Of a DNA stretch of 64,000 bases, positions 8,563 to 17,798 are shown in pieces (positions within the stretch are counted from its first letter, which is position 1; each line of letters starts with the position of its first letter). Source of the DNA: RH-AL1 sp965214415 (GTDB lineage Bacteria; Pseudomonadota; Alphaproteobacteria; Rhizobiales; Beijerinckiaceae); the NCBI GenBank assembly GCA_965214415.1, contig CBDCBQ010000003.1, positions 1,302,001 to 1,366,000 on the forward strand. The letters run 5' to 3'. Under the pieces are notes generated by a model. It saw nothing but the letters and a program-made list of their open reading frames with translations, had not been told where the DNA came from and searched no databases. The translations under genes were made by a program, and so were the position numbers.

Positions 8563-9729
8563 ATGACGCTGATTTCGACGACGCAAGACCTGACGGAGCT
8601 CTGTCACCGCCTCGCAGCCTTCCCCTACATCACCGTCGATACCGAGTTTTTGCGCGAGACGACGTTCTGGCCGAAACTCTGTGTCGTCCAGCTGGCGTCC
8701 GAGGACGAGGCGGTCGCGGTCGATGCGCTCGCCGATGATATCGACCTCGCGCCGCTCTTCGAGCTGATGGCGGACCAACGCGTCGTCAAGGTGTTCCACG
8801 CCGCGCGCCAGGACGTCGAAATCTTCTGGAATCTGGCCAAGCTCGTTCCGGCGCCGTTGTTCGACACGCAGGTCGCGGCGATGGTCTGCGGGTTCGGCGA
8901 CCAGGTCTCCTACGCCGATCTCGTGCAGACCGTCACGAAAGCACACCTCGACAAGTCGTCGCGCTTCACAGACTGGTCGCGGCGCCCGCTGTCGGAGGCG
9001 CAGATCACCTACGCGATCGCCGACGTCACGCACCTGCGTGACATCTACAAGTTCGTGCTCGCCAAGCTCGAGGCCTCCTCCCGCATCGGCTGGCTCGCCG
9101 ACGAGATGGGGACGCTGACCGCGACCTCCACCTACGAGCAGCATCCCGACCGGGCCTGGGAGCGGTTCCGCAATCGTGCCCGCAAGCCGCGCGATCTCGC
9201 CGTGCTGATGGAGGTCGCCGCCTGGCGCGAGGCGGAGGCGCAGATGCGCGACGTGCCGCGCTCGCGCATCCTGAAGGACGACATCATGATCGAGGTGGCG
9301 CTCGCCGCGCCAAAGACGATCGACGCGCTGGGCGAGCTGCGCGCCTTTCCGCGCGGGATGGAGCGCTCGAAGGCCGGCACCGATATCGTCGCGGCGATCG
9401 AGCGCGGCCTCGCGCGCGACCCCAAGACATTGCCGAAGATCGACCGCGACAGGCGCTCCGCTGGCGGCGGCGCCACCGTCGAGCTGTTGAAGGTGCTGCT
9501 GCGGCAGGTCTCCGAGAGCCACGGAGTCGCCGCCAAAATGGTGGCCACCGTGGAGGATCTCGAGGCGATCGCGCTCGACGATCGTGCCGAGGTCAGCGCG
9601 CTGATGGGCTGGCGGCGCGAGCTGTTCGGGCACAAGGCGCTGGAGCTGAAGCACGGCCGCCTCGCGCTCACCCTCGAGCGCGGCAAGGTCGTCACGCTCG
9701 AATGGCAGGAGGCCGAGCCGACGGGCTGA
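8563..9729 (+). CDS. rnd: Ribonuclease D
   Basis: This is a 388-residue 3'-5' exoribonuclease of the DEDDy class that trims tRNA precursors. The DEDD residues are visible as ITVDTEF (Asp26, Glu28), FHAARQDVEIF (second Asp) and YAIADVTHL (Tyr and last Asp). An HRDC domain follows around residues 205-285. The length fits the family. It converges with ppx; in many rhizobia rnd lies in the ppk-ppx neighbourhood on the same strand, so its opposite orientation here is a local rearrangement. Confidence 0.95.
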   Translation: MTLISTTQDLTELCHRLAAFPYITVDTEFLRETTFWPKLCVVQLASEDEAVAVDALADDIDLAPLFELMADQRVVKVFHAARQDVEIFWNLAKLVPAPLFDTQVAAMVCGFGDQVSYADLVQTVTKAHLDKSSRFTDWSRRPLSEAQITYAIADVTHLRDIYKFVLAKLEASSRIGWLADEMGTLTATSTYEQHPDRAWERFRNRARKPRDLAVLMEVAAWREAEAQMRDVPRSRILKDDIMIEVALAAPKTIDALGELRAFPRGMERSKAGTDIVAAIERGLARDPKTLPKIDRDRRSAGGGATVELLKVLLRQVSESHGVAAKMVATVEDLEAIALDDRAEVSALMGWRRELFGHKALELKHGRLALTLERGKVVTLEWQEAEPTG

Positions 9730-9741
9730 GCGGTCTCTGCC

Positions 9742-9760
9742 CTCGTCGGCCGTGGACGAG
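9742..9760. terminator. Possible bidirectional terminator between rnd and ppx
   Basis: CTCGTC (9742-9747) and GACGAG (9755-9760) form a 6-bp stem with a 7-base loop in the 36-base gap between the convergent rnd and ppx genes. No T-run follows on either side, so it would be a weak or Rho-assisted terminator. Confidence 0.3.
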
Positions 9761-9765
9761 AGAGA

Positions 9766-11280
9766 TCAGCTTGCCACGACGACCGAGGCCTCGCGGCCCA
9801 TCAGCTTGGCGAGGCCCTTGATTCGGCCGAGCAAGCGCTCGTTGGCGAGATCCTCCAGGTCGCGCGGCAGCGTGACGACGACCTTGTTCTTGGTCACGCT
9901 CAGCGGCGCGACCGCCAGCACGTTTTCCACGCCCGCGCCGAGCACAGAGCCGACCCGCATCGCGGCGCCGATGACGGCCGCGCGCTCGAGCATCTTTTGC
10001 GGCATCAGGGCGCGGACCTGCGCGACGATCTCGTCGTCGAGCCAGACGTAGCGCAGCGTCGCGACGAGCGAGAGGAACGCGCGCTCGACGTGATCGACGC
10101 CAGGCAAGATCGCCGACGAAACGAGATTGAAGCTCTGCACGCCGCGATAGTCCGGGTGCGCACGCCAGTTCACCTCGGAGAGATAGCAGGCGGCCGCGCG
10201 CAACCGCCGTTCCTCGGCCGTCTCGGGCAGGCCCGCGTTGACGAGGAAGGCGCCGGTCCAGGCGATCAACTCCTCGGCGTAGCCGGGCGAGCGGGCGAGC
10301 AGGCGGTTCATCTTCCGCGCGGCGACAAGCAAGGGATCGTCGCCGCGGCGGGCGATGTCGAGCGCCTCGTACAAAAGGCCCTCGCGCACGCCGTAGGTCG
10401 AGATCACGATGTCCTTCGGCTTGGCCCGCCGGATCAGCTCGTCCAGCACGACGGCGCCGTAGACGAGCAGCGGCCGTCGCGCGGCATTGACCGAGTCGAT
10501 CGCCAGGAACGAGCTTGGATCGACCCGCTCGACGAGATCGGCGAGCTCGGCCGCCTCGCGCGCTGGAATGCTGTACCCGTGCATGACCATCAGCGAATAA
10601 TTGCGCTGCCCCATGTGCAGCTTGGCGAGCGAGCGCCAGGTGCCGCCGACGGCATAGAAGGTCCGGCCCTGCAGCGCGTCGAGCGCGCCGCAGCCGGCCA
10701 GTGCGTCGCGGACGATTTTCGCGGCGGCTTTCGGCGAGCGGCCCGATGCATCCATCAAGGCCAGCCCGCCGAGCGGCAGGCTGACGCCGTCGCCGATGCG
10801 CTCGCCCTGAACATCGATCAGCTCGAGCGAGCCGCCACCCATGTCGCCGACGACGCCATTTGGCGCGTGCACGCCGGACAGGACGCCGAGCGCACTGAGC
10901 CTGGCCTCGCGCTGCCCGGAGAGAAGCGCGATTTCGGTGCCGCCGAGCGCGTCGCGCGCGGCCGCCAGGAACTCCGGCCCGTTGCTCGCGTCCCGCGCGG
11001 CCGCCGTCGCGATGACGCGGATGTCGTCGATGCCCATGACGCGCAGGAGAACGCGAAACCGCCTTAGCGCGACGAGCGCCTTGTCGATGCCGGCCTTCGA
11101 CAGTTTGCCTGTCGTGACGACCCCGTTGCCGAGCGCGCACAACGATTTCTCGTTGAAGGACGGCACCGGCGCGCGGTCGAGATTGTCGTAGGTGACGAGC
11201 CGAACCGAGTTCGAGCCGATATCGACGATCGCAAGCGGGTGGATTTTGGCGTGGGTCTTTTCGCGAGCAGCGGACGTCAT
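9766..11280 (-). CDS. ppx: Exopolyphosphatase / GppA-family phosphatase
   Basis: The 504-residue protein has the actin-like fold of the Ppx/GppA family: VDIGSNSVRLVTYD at the N-terminus, GVVGDMGGGSLELIDV as the second phosphate loop, and a helical C-terminal region. The enzyme removes terminal phosphate from polyphosphate or hydrolyses pppGpp; the two activities cannot be separated by sequence alone. It begins four bases after the ppk stop, giving the classical ppk-ppx operon for polyphosphate turnover. Confidence 0.94.
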   Translation of the reverse strand: MTSAAREKTHAKIHPLAIVDIGSNSVRLVTYDNLDRAPVPSFNEKSLCALGNGVVTTGKLSKAGIDKALVALRRFRVLLRVMGIDDIRVIATAAARDASNGPEFLAAARDALGGTEIALLSGQREARLSALGVLSGVHAPNGVVGDMGGGSLELIDVQGERIGDGVSLPLGGLALMDASGRSPKAAAKIVRDALAGCGALDALQGRTFYAVGGTWRSLAKLHMGQRNYSLMVMHGYSIPAREAAELADLVERVDPSSFLAIDSVNAARRPLLVYGAVVLDELIRRAKPKDIVISTYGVREGLLYEALDIARRGDDPLLVAARKMNRLLARSPGYAEELIAWTGAFLVNAGLPETAEERRLRAAACYLSEVNWRAHPDYRGVQSFNLVSSAILPGVDHVERAFLSLVATLRYVWLDDEIVAQVRALMPQKMLERAAVIGAAMRVGSVLGAGVENVLAVAPLSVTKNKVVVTLPRDLEDLANERLLGRIKGLAKLMGREASVVVAS

Positions 11281-11284
11281 GCGT

Positions 11285-13570
11285 TCAGCGTGTCTCCAGA
11301 CGCTTGAAAAGCGTCCGCGGCGATGATTCCTTCAAGCTCTTGCCGCGTCCGCTGAGGCTCGGATTCGTCATGAAGTAGGAGTGCGCGTTGAAGGGCTCCT
11401 CGTTGGCCGGCGGCACGATCCTCGTGGAGGAGCCGTCGGGCGAGACGCGATAGGATTGCTGGTTGTCGAGAAGGTTCGCCACCATGATCTGATCGAGCAC
11501 CTGCTCGTGCACCGTTGGGTTCAGGACGGGTAGCATGATCTCGACGCGCCGGTCGAGATTGCGCTGCATCAGATCGGCCGAGGACAGATAGACCAGCGCC
11601 TTGGGATGCGGCAGCGCGTGGCCATTGCCGAAGCAATAGATACGGGCATGCTCGAGGAAGCGGCCGATGATCGACTTCACGCGGATGTTCTCGGACAGGC
11701 CCGGCACGCCGGGGCGCAGGCAGCAGATGCCGCGCACGACGCACTCGATCTGCACGCCCGCCTGGCTCGCCTTGTAGAGCGCGTCGATGATGCCGGGATC
11801 GACCAGCGAGTTGCACTTGAGCCAGACGCTGGCCTTCTTGCCGGCCCTGGCGAACGCGATCTCGGCGTCGAGATTCTGCATGAAGCGCTCGCGCAGCGAC
11901 ACCGGCGACATGGCGAGCCGCTCTAGCCCGTCGGGCTCGGCATAGCCGGTGATGAAGTTGAACACGCGCGAGACGTCGCGTCCGATCGCCGGGTCGGCCG
12001 TGAAGAACGAGACGTCGGTGTAGATCTTCGCCGTCATCGGGTGGTAGTTGCCGGTGCCGATGTGGCAGTAGGTGATCAGCGAGTGCCCCTCGCGGCGCAC
12101 CACCATCGACAGCTTGCCGTGCGTCTTCAGCGCGATAAAGCCGAACACGACCTGCGCGCCGGCCCTCTCGAGGTCGCGCGCCCAACGGATGTTGGCCTCC
12201 TCGTCGAAACGCGCCTTGAGCTCGACGAGCGCGGTCACCGACTTGCCGGCTTCCGCCGCCTCGATCAGCGCGCGCACGATCGGCGAGTCGGATGAGGTGC
12301 GGTAGAGCGTCTGCTTGATCGCCACCACGTTGGGATCGCGCGCCGCCTGATTCAGATACTGCACCACCACATCGAAGCTCTCGTAGGGGTGGTGGACGAC
12401 GAGATCCTTCTGGCGGATGGCGAGGAAGCAGTCGCCACCGTTGTCGCGGACGCGCTCCGGGAAGCGCGGCTTGTAGGGCTTGAACTTCAGCTCGGGCCGG
12501 TCGAGCGAGACGATCTCGGACAGTTCGTTCAAGGCCAGCATGCCGTCGAGCACGAAGGTCTCGTCCTGGACGACGCCGAGCTCTTCGGCGACAAAGGTGC
12601 GCAGGCCAGCCGGCATCAGGCTGTCGTACTCGAGCCGGATCACCGAGCCGCGGCGACGCCGCTTCAGCGCCGATTCGAAGAGCAGCACGAGGTCCTCGGC
12701 TTCCTCCTCGATCTCGAGGTCGGAGTCGCGAAGCACCCTGAAGGCGCCGGAGCCTTGCAGCAGGTAGCCGGGAAACAGCATCTGCGTGAAGAGGCCGACC
12801 AGCGTCTCCAGCGAGACGAAGCGGGCCGGGCCGCCCTCCGACGTCGGCAGATGGATGAAGCGGTCGATCTTGGACGGCAGACGGATCAAGGCCTTCAGCA
12901 GCTTGCTGTCACCGGGACGCACCAACTCGAGCGCGATCGAGAAGCCGAAGTTCGGAATGAACGGGAATGGGTGCGCCGGATCGACGGCGAGCGGCGTCAG
13001 GACCGGGAACACCTGCGAGTTGAAGTGCTGCTCGAGCCAAGCCATGTCGGCTTTCGACAGATCGGCGGGGTCGACGAGCACCATGCCGGCCGCGGCGATT
13101 TCGGGCCTGAGTTCGCGCCAGCGGCGCTGCTGCTCCGTGGCGAGGCTGGAGACGCCCTCGCGGATCTTGACGAGCTGCTCGGCCGGCGTGAGGCCGTCCT
13201 CGGAGGCCTCCGTCACGCCCTGGCGGACCTGCCCGCGCAGTCCGGCGACGCGCACCATGAAGAACTCATCGAGATTGTTGGCCGAGATCGACAGGAAACG
13301 GAGCTGCTCCAGCAATGGGTGATTGCGGTTCGAGGCCTCCTGCAACACGCGCCGATTGAACTCGAGCCATGATAGTTCGCGGTTGATGTAGCGCTGCGGC
13401 GATTTGGCCAGCTCCTCGGGGTGCTCGGCGAGGTCGCCCAGCGTGTCCATCAGCGCGATGCTGGCGGCCGGAGAATTTTCCGACCCAGCCGACGGCTCGA
13501 GCCCCACACCGTGATCCTCGGGGCCCGGGTCGTTCGTCCGTGTCGCCATGGCGGTGTCGGGGGTCGTCAT
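11285..13570 (-). CDS. ppk: Polyphosphate kinase 1
   Basis: The protein of about 761 residues makes polyphosphate from ATP. It begins with an unusual acidic, low-complexity leader of about 50 residues, then the PPK1 head (RYINRELSWLEFNRRVLQEA), the middle domain and the two catalytic phospholipase-D-like domains. KTHGKLSMVVRRE carries the histidine of the second catalytic domain, and YCHIGTGNYHP the conserved autophosphorylated His region. I start it at MTTPDTAMATR (13570), where an AGG lies about ten bases upstream; an ATG six bases earlier is possible. It is co-directional with ppx. Confidence 0.95.
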   Translation of the reverse strand: MTTPDTAMATRTNDPGPEDHGVGLEPSAGSENSPAASIALMDTLGDLAEHPEELAKSPQRYINRELSWLEFNRRVLQEASNRNHPLLEQLRFLSISANNLDEFFMVRVAGLRGQVRQGVTEASEDGLTPAEQLVKIREGVSSLATEQQRRWRELRPEIAAAGMVLVDPADLSKADMAWLEQHFNSQVFPVLTPLAVDPAHPFPFIPNFGFSIALELVRPGDSKLLKALIRLPSKIDRFIHLPTSEGGPARFVSLETLVGLFTQMLFPGYLLQGSGAFRVLRDSDLEIEEEAEDLVLLFESALKRRRRGSVIRLEYDSLMPAGLRTFVAEELGVVQDETFVLDGMLALNELSEIVSLDRPELKFKPYKPRFPERVRDNGGDCFLAIRQKDLVVHHPYESFDVVVQYLNQAARDPNVVAIKQTLYRTSSDSPIVRALIEAAEAGKSVTALVELKARFDEEANIRWARDLERAGAQVVFGFIALKTHGKLSMVVRREGHSLITYCHIGTGNYHPMTAKIYTDVSFFTADPAIGRDVSRVFNFITGYAEPDGLERLAMSPVSLRERFMQNLDAEIAFARAGKKASVWLKCNSLVDPGIIDALYKASQAGVQIECVVRGICCLRPGVPGLSENIRVKSIIGRFLEHARIYCFGNGHALPHPKALVYLSSADLMQRNLDRRVEIMLPVLNPTVHEQVLDQIMVANLLDNQQSYRVSPDGSSTRIVPPANEEPFNAHSYFMTNPSLSGRGKSLKESSPRTLFKRLETR

Positions 13571-13815
13571 GCTCATCTCGCCTGTCCGTCTCGCCAATTC
13601 GCCGCTCGACCGTGCCTCACGTCAGTCGGCGTGAAACGCCAGACTTTTGAGGGATGAAGCACGACGAGCGCGCCGCTTGAACCCTTCGCGGCCCGGATGC
13701 ATCCTTCATACACCCAAGAAGACAGCCTTGTGACAGGCGCGCCAAGAGACGTGCCAACAAGTGATGCGCCAAGGGTGGCCGAGATTGGCCCAAGAGCGGC
13801 AAGTGGGAGGCAGGT

Positions 13816-14250
13816 ATGAGCGTTGCTCGAATACTCGCGACCAAGGGGCGGTCCGTCACGACCGTCCGTCCTCACGCGACAATGCGCGAGGTCATCGATC
13901 TTCTCGCGGACAAGCACATCGGCGCGCTGATCGTCGCCGACGATGACGGCGCGATGAAAGGTATCGTCTCCGAGCGCGATGTCGTGCGAACGATCGCCAA
14001 GGACGGCCCCGAAGCGCTCGGAAACCCGGTGTCGAGCTTCATGACACGCGACGTCAAGTCGGCTGTCGAGGAGGACGACGTGGTCGATGTCGCGCGGCGG
14101 ATGACGGCGGGGCGGTTCCGCCACATGCCGGTCGTCACCGGCGGCAGGATCGTCGGCATCGTCTCGGTCGGCGACGCGATCAAATACAGGCTCGAGCTTA
14201 TGGAGGCGGAGCAATCGGCGCTGCGCGAGTACATCTCGACCACCTACTGA
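13816..14250 (+). CDS. Tandem CBS-domain protein
   Basis: The 144-residue protein is a pair of CBS domains (about residues 8-62 and 76-135), with the expected GIVSERDVVRTI and GIVSVGDAIKYRL ends. CBS pairs bind adenine nucleotides and sense energy status. There is no fused enzyme, so it would act on a partner. A GGGAGG ribosome-binding site lies a few bases before the ATG. The 3' end overlaps the convergent patatin gene by seven bases. Single CBS-pair proteins of this length are common in Hyphomicrobiales but mostly uncharacterised. Confidence 0.88.
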   Translation: MSVARILATKGRSVTTVRPHATMREVIDLLADKHIGALIVADDDGAMKGIVSERDVVRTIAKDGPEALGNPVSSFMTRDVKSAVEEDDVVDVARRMTAGRFRHMPVVTGGRIVGIVSVGDAIKYRLELMEAEQSALREYISTTY

Positions 14251-15257
14251 GACTGGTCTCCGCCGAGGGCGTGCTCGGCCGTTTCGAGCCGGGCCGCGAT
14301 CAGCGGCAGGGCTAGCCGGGCGACCTGGCGGCCGTGCTCGATCAGCTCGGCCGCGCGGTGGAAGTCGAACAGGCCGACCGCCGTCAGCCGCGCGTGGATC
14401 ATGACGTCCGGCGGGTCGCTCGCCAGCCGCGAGCGCGAGATGCGCTCCTGCGCGACCGAGAAGGCCCCGACGAGCACCCCGGCGATACCGGGCGCGCCGC
14501 TCCTCCGCCGCGCGAAGAGGCGGCGGCGCAGGAACGCGAGGCGCTTCTTCTTGGTGCGAGGCCGCCGTTGCGAGGCCATCGCGGCGGCGCCGATGACGCC
14601 CGACGAATCGCTGGCACGCCCTTGGTGATCCGAACCCGCGTCGGCGAGGTCCGACGTCAGGCCGACGGCGATCACCAGATCGGCGCCCATCTCCCGGCAG
14701 ACCGAGACCGGCACGGGATTGGACATGGCGCCATCGAAGAGCCAGCGCCCGTCGATGCGACGCGGCTCGAAGATGCCGGGCATCGCGTAGGAGGCGCGCA
14801 CGGCCTCGACGAGATCGCCGCGCGCGAGACAGATCTCGCGGCCCGTTCCGAGCTCGGTCGCGATGGCGGCAAACGGCTTCGGCAGTGCCTCGATCTTGAG
14901 GCCGCCAAGCTCGCGCATCATTCGTCGGCCGAGGCGCGCGCCGCCGATCAGCGCTGTTCCGCCGAGCGACAGATCCATCAGGCCGAAGACGCGCCGCCTG
15001 TTGAGGCCTCGCGCGAATTCCTCGAGCGCGTCGAGCTTGCCGGCGGCGGCGCAGGCCGCGACGACAGCGCCAATCGAGGTACCGGCGTAAACGTCGACGT
15101 CGACGCCTTGCGCCTCCAGCTCGCGGATGACGCCGATATGCGCCCAGCCGCGCGCCGAGCCGCCGCCGAGCGCGAGACCGATGCGGGGACGCCTGAAGAT
15201 GGGATCGGCTCGTTCTTGCGCGACGCGATGGCCGTCCGCCAGGACCTCGGCCGTCAA
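14244..15257 (-). CDS. Patatin-like phospholipase (RssA-type)
   Basis: The protein of about 337 residues has a patatin catalytic core: the oxyanion loop ALGGGSARGWAHIG, the nucleophile elbow GTSIG and the catalytic DGA (LFDGAMSNPVPV). The family cleaves acyl esters in lipids. After the core sits a very basic segment (QRRPRTKKKRLAFLRRRLFA) that could touch membranes or nucleic acid. I place the start at a TTG (15257) that overlaps the hisI stop, because the frame upstream lies wholly within hisI. That start is an inference; a downstream start nearer RIGLALGGG is possible. Confidence 0.85.
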   Translation of the reverse strand: MTAEVLADGHRVAQERADPIFRRPRIGLALGGGSARGWAHIGVIRELEAQGVDVDVYAGTSIGAVVAACAAAGKLDALEEFARGLNRRRVFGLMDLSLGGTALIGGARLGRRMMRELGGLKIEALPKPFAAIATELGTGREICLARGDLVEAVRASYAMPGIFEPRRIDGRWLFDGAMSNPVPVSVCREMGADLVIAVGLTSDLADAGSDHQGRASDSSGVIGAAAMASQRRPRTKKKRLAFLRRRLFARRRSGAPGIAGVLVGAFSVAQERISRSRLASDPPDVMIHARLTAVGLFDFHRAAELIEHGRQVARLALPLIAARLETAEHALGGDQSQ

Positions 15258-15652
15258 ATGTCGCGCTCGACAAGGGCCGCGCCAGGACCATCCGGCTGGA
15301 GGACGCGATAAAAGCACGAGCGTCGCCCCGTGTGGCACGCCCCGCCGTCGCCGCCTGGCACGACGCGCATCACGAGCGCATCCTGGTCGCAGTCGGTGCG
15401 GATCTCGACGACGGCTTGGGTCTGGCCGGACGTGTCGCCCTTGCGCCAGAGACAGGCGCGCGAGCGCGACCAGTAATGAGCGACGCCGGTCTCGAGGGTG
15501 AGCGCGAGTGCGTCGGCGTTCATGTGCGCGACCATGAGAACGGCGCCGTCACTGTCGTCCAACGTCACGCAGGTGATCAGCCCGTCGCGATCGAAGCGCG
15601 GGAGGAAAGCGCGTCCCTCCTCGCGGGCCTGCCTGTCGGCGTTGGCGGCCAT
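15254..15652 (-). CDS. hisI: Phosphoribosyl-AMP cyclohydrolase
   Basis: The 132-residue enzyme opens the purine ring of PR-AMP in step three of histidine synthesis. Characteristic parts are VLMVAHMNADAL, YWSRSRACLWRKGDTSG and the zinc and magnesium ligands in RTDCDQDALVMRV and ACHTGRRSCFY. There is no fused PR-ATP pyrophosphatase (HisE) domain, which is usual in alphaproteobacteria. The ATG at 15652 lies two bases after the folE stop, so hisI, folE and the patatin gene form one tight run. Other his genes are not in the window. Confidence 0.96.
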   Translation of the reverse strand: MAANADRQAREEGRAFLPRFDRDGLITCVTLDDSDGAVLMVAHMNADALALTLETGVAHYWSRSRACLWRKGDTSGQTQAVVEIRTDCDQDALVMRVVPGGDGGACHTGRRSCFYRVLQPDGPGAALVERDI

Positions 15653-15654
15653 TG

Positions 15655-16296
15655 TCAGCCGCGCGACTGCCCTTGGCGGACCAAGGTGAGGAAGCGGACC
15701 TGTTCGGCCGCGTCGCCCTTGAAGCAGCCTGCGAAGTTCGTCGTGACCGTCGAGGTGCCGTGCTTGCGCACACCGCGCAACGCCATGCACATGTGCTCGG
15801 CCTCGATCATCACGGCGCAGCCGCGCGGTCGCAGGTTGATCTCCAGGGCCTTGACGATCTGGGCGGTCAGCGCCTCCTGCGTCTGCAGGCGCTTGGCGTA
15901 GACATCGACGAGCCGTGCGAGCTTCGACAGACCGACGACGCCCTCCGCGCTCGGATAATAGCCGACATGGGCGCGGCCGGTGAACGGCACCATGTGGTGC
16001 TCGCAATGCGAGACGAACGGGATGTCGCGCACGACGACGAGGTCGTCGTAGCCGGCGACCTCCTCGAAGACGCGGGTCAGGATTTGCGCCGGATCCGCCG
16101 CGTAGCCGGCATAGAATTCGTCGAAAGCGGCGACCACGCGACGCGGCGTCTCGATCAGTCCCTCTCGCTCGGGATCATCGCCGATATACGCCAGCAGCGT
16201 CTTGACGGCAGCCTCGGCGTCTTCGCGGGCAGGCCGCGTCGGCGACGTCGGTGCGAAAAAACGATTGTCGCGCAAGGGCTTAACCACATCGTCCAA
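15655..16296 (-). CDS. folE: GTP cyclohydrolase I (type IA)
   Basis: The 213-residue enzyme makes dihydroneopterin triphosphate from GTP, the first step of tetrahydrofolate synthesis. The zinc and catalytic residues are seen in SHCEHHMVPFTG and RGCAVMIEAEHMCM, and GVVGLSKLARLVD and RGVRKHGTSTVTT are family signatures. The start appears to be a TTG at 16296, preceded by a strong GGAGG about six bases upstream. Rhizobial folE followed by hisI is a familiar order. The upstream gap with the IscU-like gene holds a 12-base palindrome. Confidence 0.96.
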   Translation of the reverse strand: MDDVVKPLRDNRFFAPTSPTRPAREDAEAAVKTLLAYIGDDPEREGLIETPRRVVAAFDEFYAGYAADPAQILTRVFEEVAGYDDLVVVRDIPFVSHCEHHMVPFTGRAHVGYYPSAEGVVGLSKLARLVDVYAKRLQTQEALTAQIVKALEINLRPRGCAVMIEAEHMCMALRGVRKHGTSTVTTNFAGCFKGDAAEQVRFLTLVRQGQSRG

Positions 16297-16355
16297 GTGG
16301 TGCCTCCACCTATGATTATGACGTGCCGGTCGAAACTCGTTCGGCGCATCGGTGC

Positions 16356-16367
16356 TCCTATATAGGA
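16356..16367. promoter_or_regulatory. 12-base palindrome in the folE / scaffold-gene divergent promoter region
   Basis: TCCTATATAGGA is a perfect palindrome midway between the divergent folE and IscU-like genes. It could be an operator or simply overlapping -10 elements reading both ways (TATAGG). No -35 box is convincing. Confidence 0.35.
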
Positions 16368-16404
16368 TGCCACTTCGCGCGTCACCGCAGGCAATTGGTC
16401 CGAC

Positions 16405-16848
16405 ATGCTAAATGATATCTACAACACGCGCATTCTGGAGCTGGCCGGGAACATCCCTCGGCTCGGTCGGCTCGAACCTGCTCAGGCGACCGCGCGCGCG
16501 CACTCGAAGCTTTGCGGCTCGACCGTGATCGTCGATCTCGCGATGGCGGACGGGCGGGTCAGCGATTATGCGCAGGACGTCAAGGCCTGCGCGCTCGGCC
16601 AGGCCGCCGCCGCGATCGTCGGGCGGCATGTCATCGGCGCGACCGCCGCGGAGTTGCGGACGGTTCGCGACGAGGTGCGGGCGATGCTGAAGACCAACGG
16701 CCCACCGCCGAGCGGCCCCTGGGCCGACGCGGCGGTGCTCGAGCCGGTGCGCGACTTCAAGGCCCGTCATGCCTCGACCCTGCTCGCGTTCGAGGCAGCC
16801 GCCCAGGCGGCGAGCGAGATCGAGGCGAAGCAGACCGCGACGGCTTAG
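16405..16848 (+). CDS. Iron-sulfur cluster assembly scaffold-like protein (IscU/NifU N-terminal family)
   Basis: The 147-residue protein follows the IscU/NifU-N fold: Cys37 in SKLCGSTVIVD and Cys62 in VKACALGQAAAA stand at the first two cluster-ligand positions. At the third position the family has Cys (HCS), but here RHASTLLAFEA gives Ala123. It probably cannot hold a classical three-Cys cluster. This variant group is known in alphaproteobacteria beside yidD and folE, where its role is unproven. It converges with the MipA-like gene, overlapping it by four bases. Confidence 0.82.
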   Translation: MLNDIYNTRILELAGNIPRLGRLEPAQATARAHSKLCGSTVIVDLAMADGRVSDYAQDVKACALGQAAAAIVGRHVIGATAAELRTVRDEVRAMLKTNGPPPSGPWADAAVLEPVRDFKARHASTLLAFEAAAQAASEIEAKQTATA

Positions 16849-17696
16849 TAGCCGAGGAGACCGAAACCCTTGAAGGCGAACGTGTAGTTCAACGTGGCGC
16901 CGGCCGAGAACTGGTTGTGCGTGCCGATCTGATTGAGGATCGGGCTCGATCCGACGCTGTCGACGAGGCGGCTGAACCCGCCGAAGGCGAGGATGCTGTA
17001 AGTCCTGCTGAACTCGTAGCGGACGGTGGCGAGGCCGCCGATCGAGGTCAGGCCGCCTGTCGCGGTGTAGGGCGTCACGAGCTTGTTGATCGAGGCCTCG
17101 AACGAGGTCACGCCGAAGTACTGGCTGGCGTAACGATCGTTGCCGAAGCCGAAGCGCGGGCCGAGCGAGAACTCGAAAGGCCCGACGCGCTGGATGGCAT
17201 CGGCGCCGACGTTGCCGACGAGGCCCCTGCTGCCGGTCACGCCGTCCAGCAGTTCGCCTCGGATGCGCAGGTGACCAGGGACAGGGTAGAACTCGGCGAA
17301 GCCGCCGACCAGGAACGTGTCGCCGATCGTGTGCAGACCGTAATATCCGTGGCCGCTGCCTCGGCTGTCGATGAAGTTCGCGGCCGGACCAGCGCGGAAG
17401 TAGGGATTGTCCAGGATGGCGATGTCGAAGGCATCATCGGGTGCGTAGAACGGGTCGGGCTCGCCGGCCTTGCGGTAGCCGACGTGGATCGACGGCAGCA
17501 CGTAGATCTGCTTCGAGCCCGGGAATTGGTTGGTGACTTCCGGTCCGACGCCGATCGTCACGTCGTAGCCGGTGCTGACCGGCTGGACGAACACGGGTGG
17601 CGCGGTACGATCGGGAAGGTCCGCAGCCAAAGCGGGCGCGGCGAGCGACGCAAGGCCAAGGCCGACCGCGTATCTCAGGGCTGAGTTGATGCGCAC
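16845..17696 (-). CDS. MipA/OmpV-family outer membrane protein
   Basis: The 283-residue protein has a signal peptide (GLGLASLAAPALA, cut before ADLPD) and alternating beta-strand segments ending with FKGFGLLGY, an outer-membrane barrel terminus. DVTIGVGPEVTNQFPGSKQ and the general pattern match MipA/OmpV (MltA-interacting) proteins. E. coli MipA scaffolds peptidoglycan enzymes, while many homologues are only known as porin-like barrels. The start codon is GTG. It overlaps the convergent IscU-like gene by four bases, and yidD begins about 100 bases away in the opposite direction. Confidence 0.8.
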   Translation of the reverse strand: MRINSALRYAVGLGLASLAAPALAADLPDRTAPPVFVQPVSTGYDVTIGVGPEVTNQFPGSKQIYVLPSIHVGYRKAGEPDPFYAPDDAFDIAILDNPYFRAGPAANFIDSRGSGHGYYGLHTIGDTFLVGGFAEFYPVPGHLRIRGELLDGVTGSRGLVGNVGADAIQRVGPFEFSLGPRFGFGNDRYASQYFGVTSFEASINKLVTPYTATGGLTSIGGLATVRYEFSRTYSILAFGGFSRLVDSVGSSPILNQIGTHNQFSAGATLNYTFAFKGFGLLGY

Positions 17697-17798
17697 CTGT
17701 CACCTGCTTGAAAAGTGGAGTCTTCGTTGTCTGCAGTATGGCGGCGACGTGGCACCGCGCCAGTGCAGGCGTGCCACACATCACGAGATAGCGACGCC

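Noticed and set aside
9742..9760. Small non-coding RNA between rnd and ppx
   Set aside because: The gap is only 36 bases and holds one short hairpin, better explained as a terminator.
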